Origin: Monarcha castaneiventris obscurior
Lineage: Eukaryota; Chordata; Aves; Passeriformes; Monarchidae
DNA length: 64,000 nucleotides
NCBI GenBank assembly: GCA_026261815.1
Contig: JAMPIT010000230.1
Location: forward strand, 41,190,501 to 41,254,500
Direction of reading: 5' to 3'
Below the pieces are notes generated by a model. The model was not told the origin of the DNA, did no database searches, and was given only the letters and a program-made list of their open reading frames with translations. Numbering within the stretch: position 1 is the stretch's first letter; every line of letters starts with the position of its first letter. This document shows positions 12,982 through 24,000 of the stretch, in pieces. The translations under genes and the position numbers were made by a program.

Positions 12982-13000
12982 CTCCAGCGCCAGGCTCTGA
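12974..13000 (+). CDS. Upstream ORF in the DNAJC13 5' UTR
   Basis: The ATG inside the YY1 element opens an eight-codon frame (MAASSARL) ending in TGA at 12,998-13,000. Its start context is strong, with A at -3 and G at +4. No other ATG occurs between it and the main start in the predicted spliced leader. It would be present only in transcripts that begin upstream of 12,974. Its effect on translation is inferred, not shown. Confidence 0.35.
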   Translation: MAASSARL

Positions 13001-16000
13001 GGCAGCGGGAGCGGTGTAGCGGCTGCCGCCCGCTCGGCCGGCCGGAGGGTGAGGGGCGAGAGCTCCGCTCGGTGCCCCTTCGCCCTTATCACCGGGAAAG
13101 CGCATTGCTGGTGGGGGCAGGTCCGGGCAGCGCGGGCTCCCCGGCCAGGTAAATCCCAGCGGCGGGGGAGGTGAGGGGGCGGCGGCAGCCCCCGCCTCCT
13201 GCCGCGGTCCCGGGCGCTGCTCGGGGCCCGGTGGGTGGGCGGGGGGCGCGCCCGGCCCGCGGGGCTGTGCAGGGAGCGGCGTCGGGGCTGGGGCAGCGCT
13301 CGCTCTGCCGCCCGGGGCTGATGCTGCCGCCGGCGCAGCCCCAGTCCTGTCCCAGCCGTGAGGGGCCTGGGGCGGTGAGAGGGTGTCCCTCGTCCCCAGC
13401 GTGGTGCCTGTCACCAGCCGTGCCCAGCCCTTCGCTTCCTGTATCTGAGCAGAGAAAAGGGCCGGGGTTGCTCTCCAGCCTCAGCCCGCCCGGCGCTTCG
13501 CTCGGCATGCCCTGCACCTGATGCGGCTTCTGTAGCCGCCGGGCAGAATTTGTCCTCTTTCTTAGGAGAGTACTGACGTGTCCATTAAGAAAAGGCATGT
13601 TATTTTCCTCCTCCTGCCCTCAGATCAAAATATACCCGTCAGGAGATGCTTTGGGAAATAATTTATGAAGGGTGGGAGAGATGTGGCAGAGATATGCTCT
13701 CACAGAGATGAGATTTTGTTTCTTTTTTGAGTGTTAACAGTATGTCTGAAGAGCATGAGCAGAACTAGATGCATCTTTCAGAAAATGTACCCTTAATGTG
13801 CTTATTTTTCCAAGAGTGTTTGAATTTCTCCCATGGATGCTTTTAGCTTGCTTATTGTTTTCTGAAAGTCAAAACAAGTAGGCATATTGGATGGTTTTCT
13901 GTCTGCGGTGAGCTGCCAGCAGTCTTTGGGATAGATTTTCCTGTCAGGTGGTGTGAAGCTTGTACCTTCATAGCTCTGTCTCTACTGAGGGCCGAGTTCT
14001 GAGCCATAGAAATGTTGTCTCAGAACTTCAGTTTGGGAGGGAGAGGTCTTTTTTCTCTTTTCAGCTTGGTGCCCTCAATCCGAGGGAGTGTTTGAGCATT
14101 CTGCTTGGAGGGAAACACAGGCCTAGAAGTTAATTCAGAGACTTCCTGTGAATGCACTTAATCTCTGTTATGTGGCTGCTTTTGAAGTTAATGTAATCTG
14201 AAATGTGTTTTCCCTTTTTCTCCTGTGCTCTTCCACACATAAGATCTGTAATGGTTGGAATAGATGCAATTGAGTAGATAACTGCTTTGTTTCATGTTAT
14301 GTAGCACTGGTTAGATAATCCTGCATTTCAGAAAATAATCCTTGTTTTAGAATTTAAGTTCTCTGAAGCGGAAGTCTTTTTTTTGCTGTTGATTATTAGA
14401 TTTGTTTCCATAGGCTACTTGCATGTAGTGAGATATGTTGAAAAGGAGGAGGCTGTTGAAGGGACTACTTGTGACTTGAGTTTCATTTTAGGATTGAGTT
14501 AGGAAGATGCTCTACAAACAGTCTGCCATGACTAAAATTAAAATAACAGGACCAGTATTACAGATGTGAAACTTATGCTTGGCTCTAGCCTGCTTCAGTT
14601 CATAGCTTGGTCTAATTCCTGCCTACTACAGGCAGCCAAGTGCCAGAACACTTAACTAGAAGTTACTGGCGCCTTTCTATTATTACTGACAGTTTTTTCC
14701 ACTTGCAATAAATATCTGAGTGTTTGGAGACAGAGCTGCATTTCTCTCCTTGTGTGGTGTAGACTTTCCAGGAACTTTAACCTTGTATTTCAGCCTTGTT
14801 GGGAAACATTTTTTAAAAGATTTATTTTGTATTTATTGCTTGCTCCTCTGGGTGTCATGTGGCATTTTTCATAGTTTCCAAACGCATATTTGTCCTGAGG
14901 GACTGAATCATTGTGTGTTTCCAGATTTTGAGTGATATGCTGAGGCTTGGTCTTGAGAGCCAGATCAGTTTTTCATACGGAAGAGGTGACTTTGCTTTTA
15001 ACTTGTTTGAAGCTCAGTAAGTGACTTAATAATTCTTCTGCTGGCATTCAACCATATCTTGAAATGTTAACCTTCAACTGCTTAGCTTCCTGATTTGCTT
15101 CCAAAAAACTATTCTCATGTTAAAAAAAATTAACAACTTTCTTGCCTCACTAATAAAACAGAACATTATGCTGAAGAAATATTACAAGATTGCTGAACTA
15201 TGACTGAAAGGAACACTTTCTTTTTTTCTTCCTTCCCTTAGTGAGTAAATCCTTTTGTTCTGATAGTCACCTGTCTAGCTGGTGAATCGGATTGGTTCAC
15301 TGGTAAAACAGAATGCTAATAAAAATTTAAAAGAAAATCAAAGCCCTTCCACACTTTTTCTTATCCTCAACACTGGTCCTCAGTGAGGGAATGGGTCACT
15401 GGGATGGATGCTAATGTTGTCACCATCATTTACAGTAGCCATAAGGCTGAAATTCTTAGTTTGTTTCTGTCCTGGGCCACTGAAGGTGGCATTATTGCTA
15501 TCACTGAGGCAGGCTGCATGTAGCTTCTTTTAAGGATCTGGTGGGTCTTATCTCCTGCCTCCCTTACAAAAAAGACTGAGAGTTCCTGTATTACAGATGA
15601 AAAAATATGTTTGCCCAGCTATTTAGGCTGTAGTACTTAAAGAGAAGAGTACTGTTTGGGAAAGAGGAAAAATTAAGGCTTGTTAAAAAGAATCTGTCTG
15701 AAGGCAAAACTCTGCCAGTTAGTGACCACAGGAGTGAAAGAGGTAGCTGAAACCTAGTCAGCTAAAGCATTTCAGTGCAGGAAAACTCACTTATTTAAAT
15801 AATGGTTTTAAAGCTGCAGAGGAGTAGATGACTGGAAATCAGGCTCCAGACCCTCAAGCTAGAAGGCAGGTATGTAGAACCACAGAATAACACAACCTTA
15901 GGGTTTTTTTCAGTGCTTTGCTCTCATTTCTTTCCAGTTGGTTCCTGTTTTTATGCTCATAGTATTTCTCTCTCAGAAAAGTCACACTTGAGCTTGCTCT

Positions 16001-16080
16001 GAGTATCTGTCCCTGTGTAGTAAAGATTTTCCAGGAAGTCTAATTTGTATTCAGCCATGCTGGAATAAGTCTTTAAAACA

Positions 16081-16160
16081 AAATCTCAGTTTCTTATCTG
16101 CATTTCTCTTCCTCTTTTGCCTGCGAAATCTCAGTTTCTTATCAACATTTCTTTTACTCC
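16081..16160. repeat. 45-base tandem duplication in intron 1
   Basis: The 18-base word AAATCTCAGTTTCTTATC occurs at 16,081 and again at 16,126. The sequence after it also matches with few changes (CATTTCTCTTCCTC versus CATTTCTTTTACTC). This gives two copies at a 45-base period. Confidence 0.8.
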
Positions 16161-16567
16161 TCCCTGCAGTGGGACAGAATAATAATCCTCTGTGGCTCTG
16201 AATCCTACCTTGTTAAACCTTTGCTTAAGAAAGTTATTGAAGCTTTGTAATAATAGAGGGATAATATGATCAGGAAAGAACTCCATCTGAATTCTGCACT
16301 AAACTTCGAGCCCATGTCCAAACTTCCAACTTTATTTAATAAATTGAAGGAAACTCATGTATAAGTACAGCTGTGCCTATTGCTTTGATGCCTGCAAGGT
16401 CACAGCTTTGCTTCTGACTCCACAAGTGCTAGTTTGAGACTCACTTGTCTCAGTTTCCTGAAATAGATTGTTTTCCCAGATGGTAGTTTTGTCTAAAGAA
16501 TGTGAAATCCTGGAAAAGTGAAAAGTGCATGCACATTGAGCATAGCTTGTGCAATATACCTATTTGT

Positions 16568-16608
16568 GTAAAAGGTCCCTTTCAACTCAACCTATTCTAT
16601 GATTCTGT
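16568..16608 (+). mobile_element. Short CR1 3' end, sense
   Basis: The words AAAGGTCCCTTTCAACTCAACC and then ATTCTATGATTCTGTG form the extreme 3' terminus of a CR1 LINE in the sense direction. Only about 40 bases are recognisable. It lies in intron 1. Confidence 0.7.
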
Positions 16609-18364
16609 GTAGCTGAAACTCTGGGGCAGGGGGAGTCCTGGAAGCAGTTCAGGCCCTTTAGTTCGAGGGGTTGCTATTTCTGGTACATGAGGCACGCAAA
16701 AATGTGGTTTCAGCTCTTCCCCTAAAGCTGTTTCACTGCTATTTACAGTACTATAAGAACCAAATAGGAAAGTATTGTTGAACTTCAGTCCTGGGAAAAA
16801 GCTGATTAAAATATCCAGGGGATATTTTGGGGAGTGCTTTAGTTGGGCTCCCAAAAGAAGTTGCAAGTTGCAGACAATATTTTGCCTGCAGAATCCGTGG
16901 ATTATTTGACTATAGTCTGCATTCAGCATGTGCACTCTGAACTAAACAAATCCTGTTTGCAAACTCCTTCTTTAAAAGTAGGTTTTGCCTCTACTTCAGT
17001 GGAAATGGAACAACTGGGTGTTTCTCTAGTATCAAAACCTTGAAAACCATTAGCATGGGATATGCTATAGCTGTGCTGCAAAGTATTCAAAATAACCTTT
17101 GAAGTTGTGACTTCTCTGCTCCTAGGTACCCTAGAACACTAAGATGATTGTTAAAGTTAGTGTTTTAGTTTCCTGAGTGCTTTTATGAGTGAAATAACAA
17201 ATTTCACTCAATTTTTGTGTTAAGTCAGTTAATTTTTTAAAGGTCTGTTGAATATGGGAAGAAGAGCTAAAGGTAACAAGAATGTTCTCTTATTTTAGGA
17301 AATTAATGTGATAGGACTAAGCAGGCCTCTATAGCTTACACTGGCAATATGGCTAAACTTGATTAGTGGTAAAGCCTGATGTGTTCTGCAAAGTCAATGG
17401 TTATGGATTCCCACATACTGTCTTCAGTGCTAAAATTACAGTGTATCACACTGTAGATAGTACAACGAGAGTGATGCCACTCTGGTTCTGCTGGAATGAG
17501 TGAAGGAATGGTTTCTTCTAATATATCTTTGTCTTTGGTATGGACTATTTTTTTTCATCTTGTTCTTACTGTGGAATCAAAGACAGCTGGAAAATAATTG
17601 CTGGACTTTAACACAGCAGCTCAGAACACTGGGCTATTGTTAGCCCTTCTCTCTGTTAAACTGCTGGAAAATGTGTACAAGAATTAATTGTTACTAGACT
17701 TGGGCATATATTGCCCCTGTGGTAGTCTCCTCAGTGGGGAGGGATGGTTGCAATCACTGTCCAGAAGCACAGTGGGTAAAGTATCAAAGCTAAATTATTT
17801 TAGTAGTTTTCATCTAAACAAAAAACAGTCTGGTGAATTTGTCACTTGCACTTCAGGTACAATACTTCATGTATCAGCATCCTGATTCTATTTAGCTGCT
17901 GGTGTTAGAATTACTGGAAGCTGCTGGTATCTCATAAATTAGTGTTTCTTAGTTCTGTATTATTAGGAGTAGATATGCACAACCTTGAGAACATTTTGCT
18001 TTAAATACTCTAGAGCAAGTGGGGTTCAGGTCTGGGAGACCCAAGAGAGCTGGTCAGGGGAGTCTGGTATTGGTGAAACTGGAATTACAGATAAACAGAT
18101 CTTTTAATCCTGTACTTAGTGGAGCTAGTCTTGTTATAAGCCTCTTATTTTATTTTTACTAGTACTTTAGTCAATGTCAAGAAAATGGCTTTGAAAGAGA
18201 GGCATGAAGATTGAGTATAGGACATGTTGTTCTGAAAGATAACTTTAAAACAAAATTACCAGATCCAAAGTGTGCTACTGTACAGCAGGTTCTGTGTAGT
18301 TTGGATAGAGTGTACTGTTTTGATTCTTATCCATGGTAATAATAATAGTTCTCAAAACTTCAGG

Positions 18365-19590
18365 AGTAATCAGAATGCTTTGGGTTAGAAAGGACCTGAA
18401 AGATCATCTAGTTCCAACCTCCCTGCCATGGGCAGGAACACCTTTCACTCGACCAAGTTGCTCAAAGCCCCATCCAGCCTGGCCTCGAGCACTTCCAGGA
18501 CTGGTGTAATGGGGTGTCCAGAAGTTCTCTGGGCAATCTGTTCCAGTGCCTCACCATCCTCACAATAAAGAATTTAATCCTAACATCTAACCTAACTCTC
18601 CCCTCTTTCAGTTTAAAGCTGTCACTCTGTCCTGTCCCTACATGGCCAAAGCCCCTCTCTGGCTCTCTTGTAGGTCCCATTAGGTACTGGAAGGCTGCTC
18701 TAAGTTCTCCCTGGACCTGCCTTTTCTCCAGGCTGCACAACCCCAGGTCTTAGCCTGTCTCCGTAGGAGAGGTGCTCCAACTCTTTCCCTGGCCATCTTT
18801 GTGGCTCTCCTCTAGACTCACTCCAGGAGGTCTGGACAAGGTCCTTTTTATGCTGGGAGCCCCAGAGCTGGACACAGAACTACAGGTGGGGTCTTACAGA
18901 AGTGGAACAGAGCGGAAGAATTGCCTCCCTTGGCCTGCTGGCCACTCCTCATTTGATGCAGCCCAGGATGTGCTTCTGGGTTGTGAGTGCATGTTGCTGG
19001 GTTGTGTCTAATTTCTCAGCAACCGCCACCCCCAAATCCTCCTCAGGGCTGCTTTCAAGCCCTTCTCCACCCAGCCTGTATTTGTACTTGGGATGCCCCA
19101 GCCCAGGTGCAGGATCTTGCATGTGGCCTTGTTGAACTGTGTGAGGTTGGCACAGACCCACTACTCTCACCTGTCAGAGTCCCTTTAGATGTCATCCCTT
19201 CCCTCCTGCTTGTCAGTTGCACCACGCTGCTTGGTGTCATCAACAAACTTGCAGAGAGTCCACTGTTAACACCTGACAAAGGTATTAACACGGTGCCAGT
19301 CTCAATCTTGACCCCTGAGGAATGCCACTTGTCACTCTCTCCACTTCAACATTGAGCCATTGACTGCAACTCCTTGAGTGCAACCCTTCAGACAATTCCT
19401 TATCCGCTGAGTGGTCCATCTGTCAAATCTGTGTTACTTCAGTTTAGGGGCAAGGGTGTCATGCAGGACAGTGTCAAATGCTTTGCACAGACAGAGGTAG
19501 ATGATGTCAGCAGTAATAATGCTGTTGAATATCTTGTCCCTCATAAAATTTTGTTTCCAAAAGCTGGCTTTAGAGAATTTGACTTGCCAC
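18365..19590 (-). mobile_element. Long CR1 LINE fragment, antisense, in intron 1
   Basis: About 1.2 kb of CR1 in reverse orientation. The 3' UTR comes first (GAAAGGACCTGAAAGATCATC, then the CCTGCCATGGGCAGG block). It is followed by the tail of the ORF2 reverse transcriptase. On the minus strand, broken frames carry typical CR1 phrases such as FIVRMVRHWNRLPREL and [11 protein letters not shown]. Frames are interrupted by stops and shifts and the terminal ATTCTRTG repeat is degraded, so the copy is old and inactive. The boundary near 19,590 is approximate. Confidence 0.88.
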
Positions 19591-20395
19591 AAGTCATTGG
19601 AGTATTAACTCTGAAGATTTGACTCAGAGATTGAGTCATTGAAACATGTAAATACTGCTCTTCTCTCTTCCCAGAGGCAGTACCTCAAGTTTCCTTCAGT
19701 AGGTAGTGATGATTGTGCTGGTTCTTCACCTGAGGGAAGGAATTCTAGAGTTCATTTTGATCAGGTTATCCTTTCTTCATGCTTATGACTCCATAACTGC
19801 TACAGCCTTTGCTCAGAAAGAAAATAACCTGAAGTTGTAGAGGGTAGAAATTAGTGATGAGCTGATGTTACAGGTCATCCATCTGAAAATAAGAAATCTT
19901 CATTTGCCAAATCAAGCAGGGGTAGCTGAAGGTAAAAAAGATAGTGGGTTGTTATCTAACTTTCAGTGGGGTACTGACTGGAATTGGGTTGCTTGAGAGT
20001 TGCTTCAGGCAAGCTGTGTTCTTGCAGACCAGCATTAATGTGTGATGTTTTGGGGATGCCACCATGTTATTCCTGTGAACCTGAGAGTAGTACCAGTCCT
20101 CAATCAGTAACAGGGAAGCCTGTTTTAACACTTCTGAAAATAAAACTAGTGCTGTAACAGTAAATGGAGAATGACAATTTCACTCTTGTACTTAATCAGG
20201 GAACGTCTGCTTAAGTTCCTTGTATATGCAATAACAGCGTAGTGAAGTAAAAGGGAAGTTAATTTCTGAACTACTCAACATGCATTTGTTTCAGGCATTG
20301 AAAATAGTAGTGTTTAGAAGCATTCCTTAGAACTTAGCAGCTCCTAAAGCAATGATCCACTCAAGCAGTTGTGGGCAAGTTTCACTAAATTCCTC

Positions 20396-20411
20396 TGTGT
20401 GTGTGTGTGTT
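20396..20411. repeat. (TG)8 microsatellite
   Basis: Eight TG units in intron 1, about 580 bases before coding exon 2. Confidence 0.85.
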
Positions 20412-20987
20412 CAGGGAATCGATGTTCCTGTGTGAAATAAGCATGTCAGGATGATAGTGGTGAGATTGCGTAAACTTTACAGCACAGGAATGGTACTTAG
20501 TCAGCTCTTTGATCACAATGCTTAGCTAATAAGTAAGTTTCTGAATCTCAAGTTCTGTTTCAGACTGGAAAACAAACTTCTATGTATCCAGGTATCTCCT
20601 TACTGTTTATTTCAAAATTGCAATAGTACTTTGGCTTAGCTGGAGTTGCAGGTAGAGGGCACTCAAATAATTTTTATATCACATAATTTTCAGGAGTAAA
20701 GCGTTTTGAAGATCACACAAAATATACTTGAATTTGCATGTGCAAAGGTGCAGTGAAAGTAGAGTGATTGTAATATGGCAAATGGAGCATAAATTACTGG
20801 AACCTGGTACTTTTAAGGAGTAGCTAATGTAAGATATGCAGTAAAGAAACTAATAATTCTTGTGCATTGTTTGATACACATAAGTTTAAAAACAAAGTCT
20901 TTTTGTCTTGAAGCATATTGATGATTAGTGAACTTTGGTTTTAAATAAAAATCCTGAGTGCTAACAGGATGTCTCCTTTGTTTTCAG

Positions 20988-21068
20988 GTCTTGGCACAGA
21001 ATGAATATAATTAGAGAAAACAGAGATCTTGCTTGTTTCTACACAACAAAACATTCATGGAGGGGAAA
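20988..21068 (+). CDS. DNAJC13: DNAJC13 exon 2: 5' UTR end, start codon, residues 1-23
   Basis: Acceptor TTTTCAG precedes 13 bases of UTR, then ATG at 21,001 ([10 protein letters not shown]). The donor is AAA then GTAAGT; codon 23 (Lys) is split after two bases. The next intron is 4.3 kb of unique-looking AT-rich DNA in which I see no gene or repeat worth naming. Confidence 0.95.
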
Positions 21069-24000
21069 GTAAGTAGTTTGAAGTTTGTTAAATTTGGTTT
21101 TTTGTTTTAATGTTTTGTGTGACATTTCTCTTCTCTGTTATTGGGTTTAACTGCATAGTTTTAATCTCATCCAACTGATGGATGAAAATTGAACTAAAGG
21201 CTCCTGCTGCTCAGTCTCTGAACTGAATGTATCTTCACTAGAATCAGTTTGGATTTTAAACATTGCGTTTTAGCCTTCCTCTGCTTATGTTCCCACACTG
21301 CAGTGTAGCTCTGAAATGGACCACCTGACTTAGTCAGCTTCTGAGTCTCTTGAACTTACTACATAAAACACTAAATTTAAAGTGGAAATGCGTCTTCTCA
21401 GAACAGGTTTATGGAGGAGTAGTGTCTTACGTGCTTTAATAAATGATGATCACTAGTCCACGCATATACTTTACAAATTGTGTAACAGATTACCTTTTAA
21501 ACTACTAACTAAGAGAATTTGAAGAGTTCTGCTAATAGAAATAAACCTGATCCTAATGGTGGTCTTGGATCTAAAATTTTTGGTGATGCTTCCGTCTGCT
21601 AAAGCTTGGGAATGCCTAATGCAATTATCCACTAAGTTATAATAACTGGTATCTGTTGTGCTGTGTCTGGAGTCAGCTGTTACAGGGCTTTATTTGGTAT
21701 CCTTACCCACTGTTCCTTTTCACATGTATAGTGTCTCTGTACAATGGGGTTTCTCCATGCTATCTAAACATCAACATAACAAAGAGGATGGGTTACCTGC
21801 ACCTTGGGAACATGAGAGCTGCTTGATTGTAATGGTTATATAAAGAGGTCCTGTTCAAATGTGTTGTTTGGCCAGTAAATTGAAACTGGTTGATTTATTT
21901 TGCCTATCTGACACATTCATCCTATCAAAGACCGGGAATACTGAGAAGGAAAGGAGGATAGGATTGCAAGGAGCAGCAGTCCCAGATCTTTCCATGAGTT
22001 GTGAGAGCTCCCTGCTTTTTTGTCAGCAAAAATTAAAACTGTGGGTAGTTCAGAGTCCAGACTAGACTGAGCAGCTCTCTGAGTGCAAGATCTTTGCTCT
22101 ACCAAGACAGAGTCTCAATTGACTTGAAAGAAATTGTTCAATATTTACTTTTATTTCAGTAGAATTGTATCCAGTACTTGAGTAAATTGAGTCGTACCTG
22201 AGTTATGATCCATGCATTTGGAATTGTGTGGGCATGGGTGAATAAACTATTTCCCCTAGTAACAATAAGGTACTATATTGGGGTAGAATATTAGAGCAGT
22301 TTGTCCCTCCTAATCTTCCTGTTCCCTGATAGAAAACGTCAGGTCTCTTCCTCAGAATTTTCTGTGGCATATGTGCAAATTGATTGTGTGTGATTTGAGC
22401 CACTTGGTGAAAATCAAATGCATAAACCTCAGATTTCTTCTTTTGCCCAACTCCTTCCATTAGAGAGCCTGAGGCAAGCTCGTGGAGTTATGGTCTTGAA
22501 CCGTGATGGCAATGTTCTGGTACACTTATAGAAGTTCTGTAAGGAGTCTTCTAGAACTTCAGACTAAGTCTAAACTCTAGGACAGATTCAGTTTAAAAAA
22601 ATCGGTGGTGTGTTAGTTCTTTTATAATGAAGGGGAAAGAAGTATTTAGTAAGTAGTTGCCTCTTGTTTGTTGCAGCAGAAGCTTATTTGGTTTTTAGTA
22701 ATTTTATATTTGAATTCTTTAGTCCCCTCTGTTCATAGTTATACATTCTCAGTATAATCTATGTATAACATTAAAAAAAGCAGTAACTTAATGTGTGGTG
22801 CTAAATGAGCCTGAATAATTTTGACTACTCATAGAATTTGTCACTTTGAATATGGGCTCTGTGTGTGTCTGTAAAGTATTTCCTAGTAGTACAAATGATG
22901 ATGCTCCAGTGTTAATCTGTAGATCTGTAAAATTAATGAAGATTGTTTTTCTATTGGGTGTGGTGATATAAAATTTGTCTACCAGGTTCATTCTGATTAA
23001 AAAGATCTCTACAGTGCTTTGAAATAACTAGTGAATAGGCAAAAGCCTTTTTACAGGGAAGAGGACGTTTGCTTCAACTCTTCTCAAAACAGCCTGGGTT
23101 TAGACAGTACTGCAGAGTAGTTTGAGAGATAATTAATAGTAAACTCTTCAAGTCCTGGAGGTGTGAATACCTTTCTTACATATTTAAAGGTGAAGTTCTG
23201 AACAAGAGTAGGCCACGTGTAAGAGCTGACTTCTGAATCTCCTCTGTTCATGCAACAAGACTTGGGTTTTCTGAATTTACCTAGGGAGAGGAAACAAGGG
23301 AAACTCAGCAAAACTGCTGTTCTTTCTTGCATTCCTTGCCCCATCCCATATTAAGAATGCTGGATAATAAATGCTTCCTGGACTTGAAATGTGGGCTTGA
23401 GTGTGAGGGGAGAAAAGGAAGGGGCTATCATGTTTGGAAGCTGGTCTTCAACTATGTGTAATGGTTGCAAATCACTCTGCCACAAAGCACTGTGCAGCTC
23501 ATATCAGGCTAAGTAAGTAAACAAAACCTTGAGCAAGTAATAAAGAGCTTTATTACTTGTGGTATGCTGTTCTAAAGAACTTAAACAAACCTTATTTATA
23601 AGTCGTATAAAAGACAGAATACCTACGTAAATTGTGCAGCAAGAGGAGAGGGAACAGTTGGTTTCTTCTTATGAACTAAGAACTGGAGCATTCTTTGACA
23701 GGCTGAATAAAGTGGAATTATTAGCAGCTAGAGTAGCTTCAAACGTTCTGCTTCATTACTTCATGACTTCCTTGACCTGCATCTTAAATAAGGAAATTTC
23801 AACTATGTGGAAAAACAAATAGGTCTTGCAAGTATATTAAACATCCTTATGGTGGCAGATCAGTTCAATACAGATGTTCCTAAGCTTTGAAGAAAATAAA
23901 CACTTGTTTAATTCCTAGGTAAACTCTGTGCCAGTAACTTGCACCCATTTATTTGAATAATAGTGGAAGATGGAAGGGTATTAAGTTTGTGAGATTGCCT

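Larger units (their letters stand above)
12960..13048 (+). other. DNAJC13: DNAJC13 exon 1, non-coding 5' UTR (start approximate)
   Basis: The right end is set by a consensus donor (GGAGG followed by GTGAGG). The left end is a guess from the YY1 element and could lie some tens of bases upstream. The exon is predicted from promoter and splice signals only; no transcript was available. A second donor (GGCCAG then GTAAAT) after 13,148 would give a longer exon 1. The following 7.9-kb intron 1 holds CR1 copies, a 45-base tandem duplication and a TG repeat, and otherwise no gene. Confidence 0.55.
12630..13530. promoter_or_regulatory. DNAJC13: CpG-island promoter of DNAJC13
   Basis: A sharply bounded block of G+C-rich, CpG-dense DNA in otherwise AT-rich surroundings, placed just 5' of the DNAJC13 transcription unit. 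It contains GC boxes (GGGGGCGG near 12,948 and 13,176), a TGACG half-CRE at 12,914-12,918 and a YY1 element at 12,971-12,981. No TATA box was seen at a sensible distance. This fits a housekeeping-type dispersed promoter for a broadly expressed endosomal protein. Long open frames on both strands in this block are by-products of high GC content. Confidence 0.88.

Noticed and set aside
12633..13598. Several long open frames on both strands in the CpG island (up to about 170 codons)
   Set aside because: They overlap each other in many frames, are proline/arginine/alanine-rich as expected from GC-rich DNA with few stops, and lie over the promoter and 5' UTR.
15871..15900. Possible CR1 end (ACCACAGAATAACACAACC)
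   Set aside because: Too short and too diverged from the CR1 terminus to call; no adjoining 3' UTR similarity.
18462..19355. Overlapping open frames on both strands in intron 1
   Set aside because: All fall inside the antisense CR1 copy and are interrupted; they are repeat-derived.
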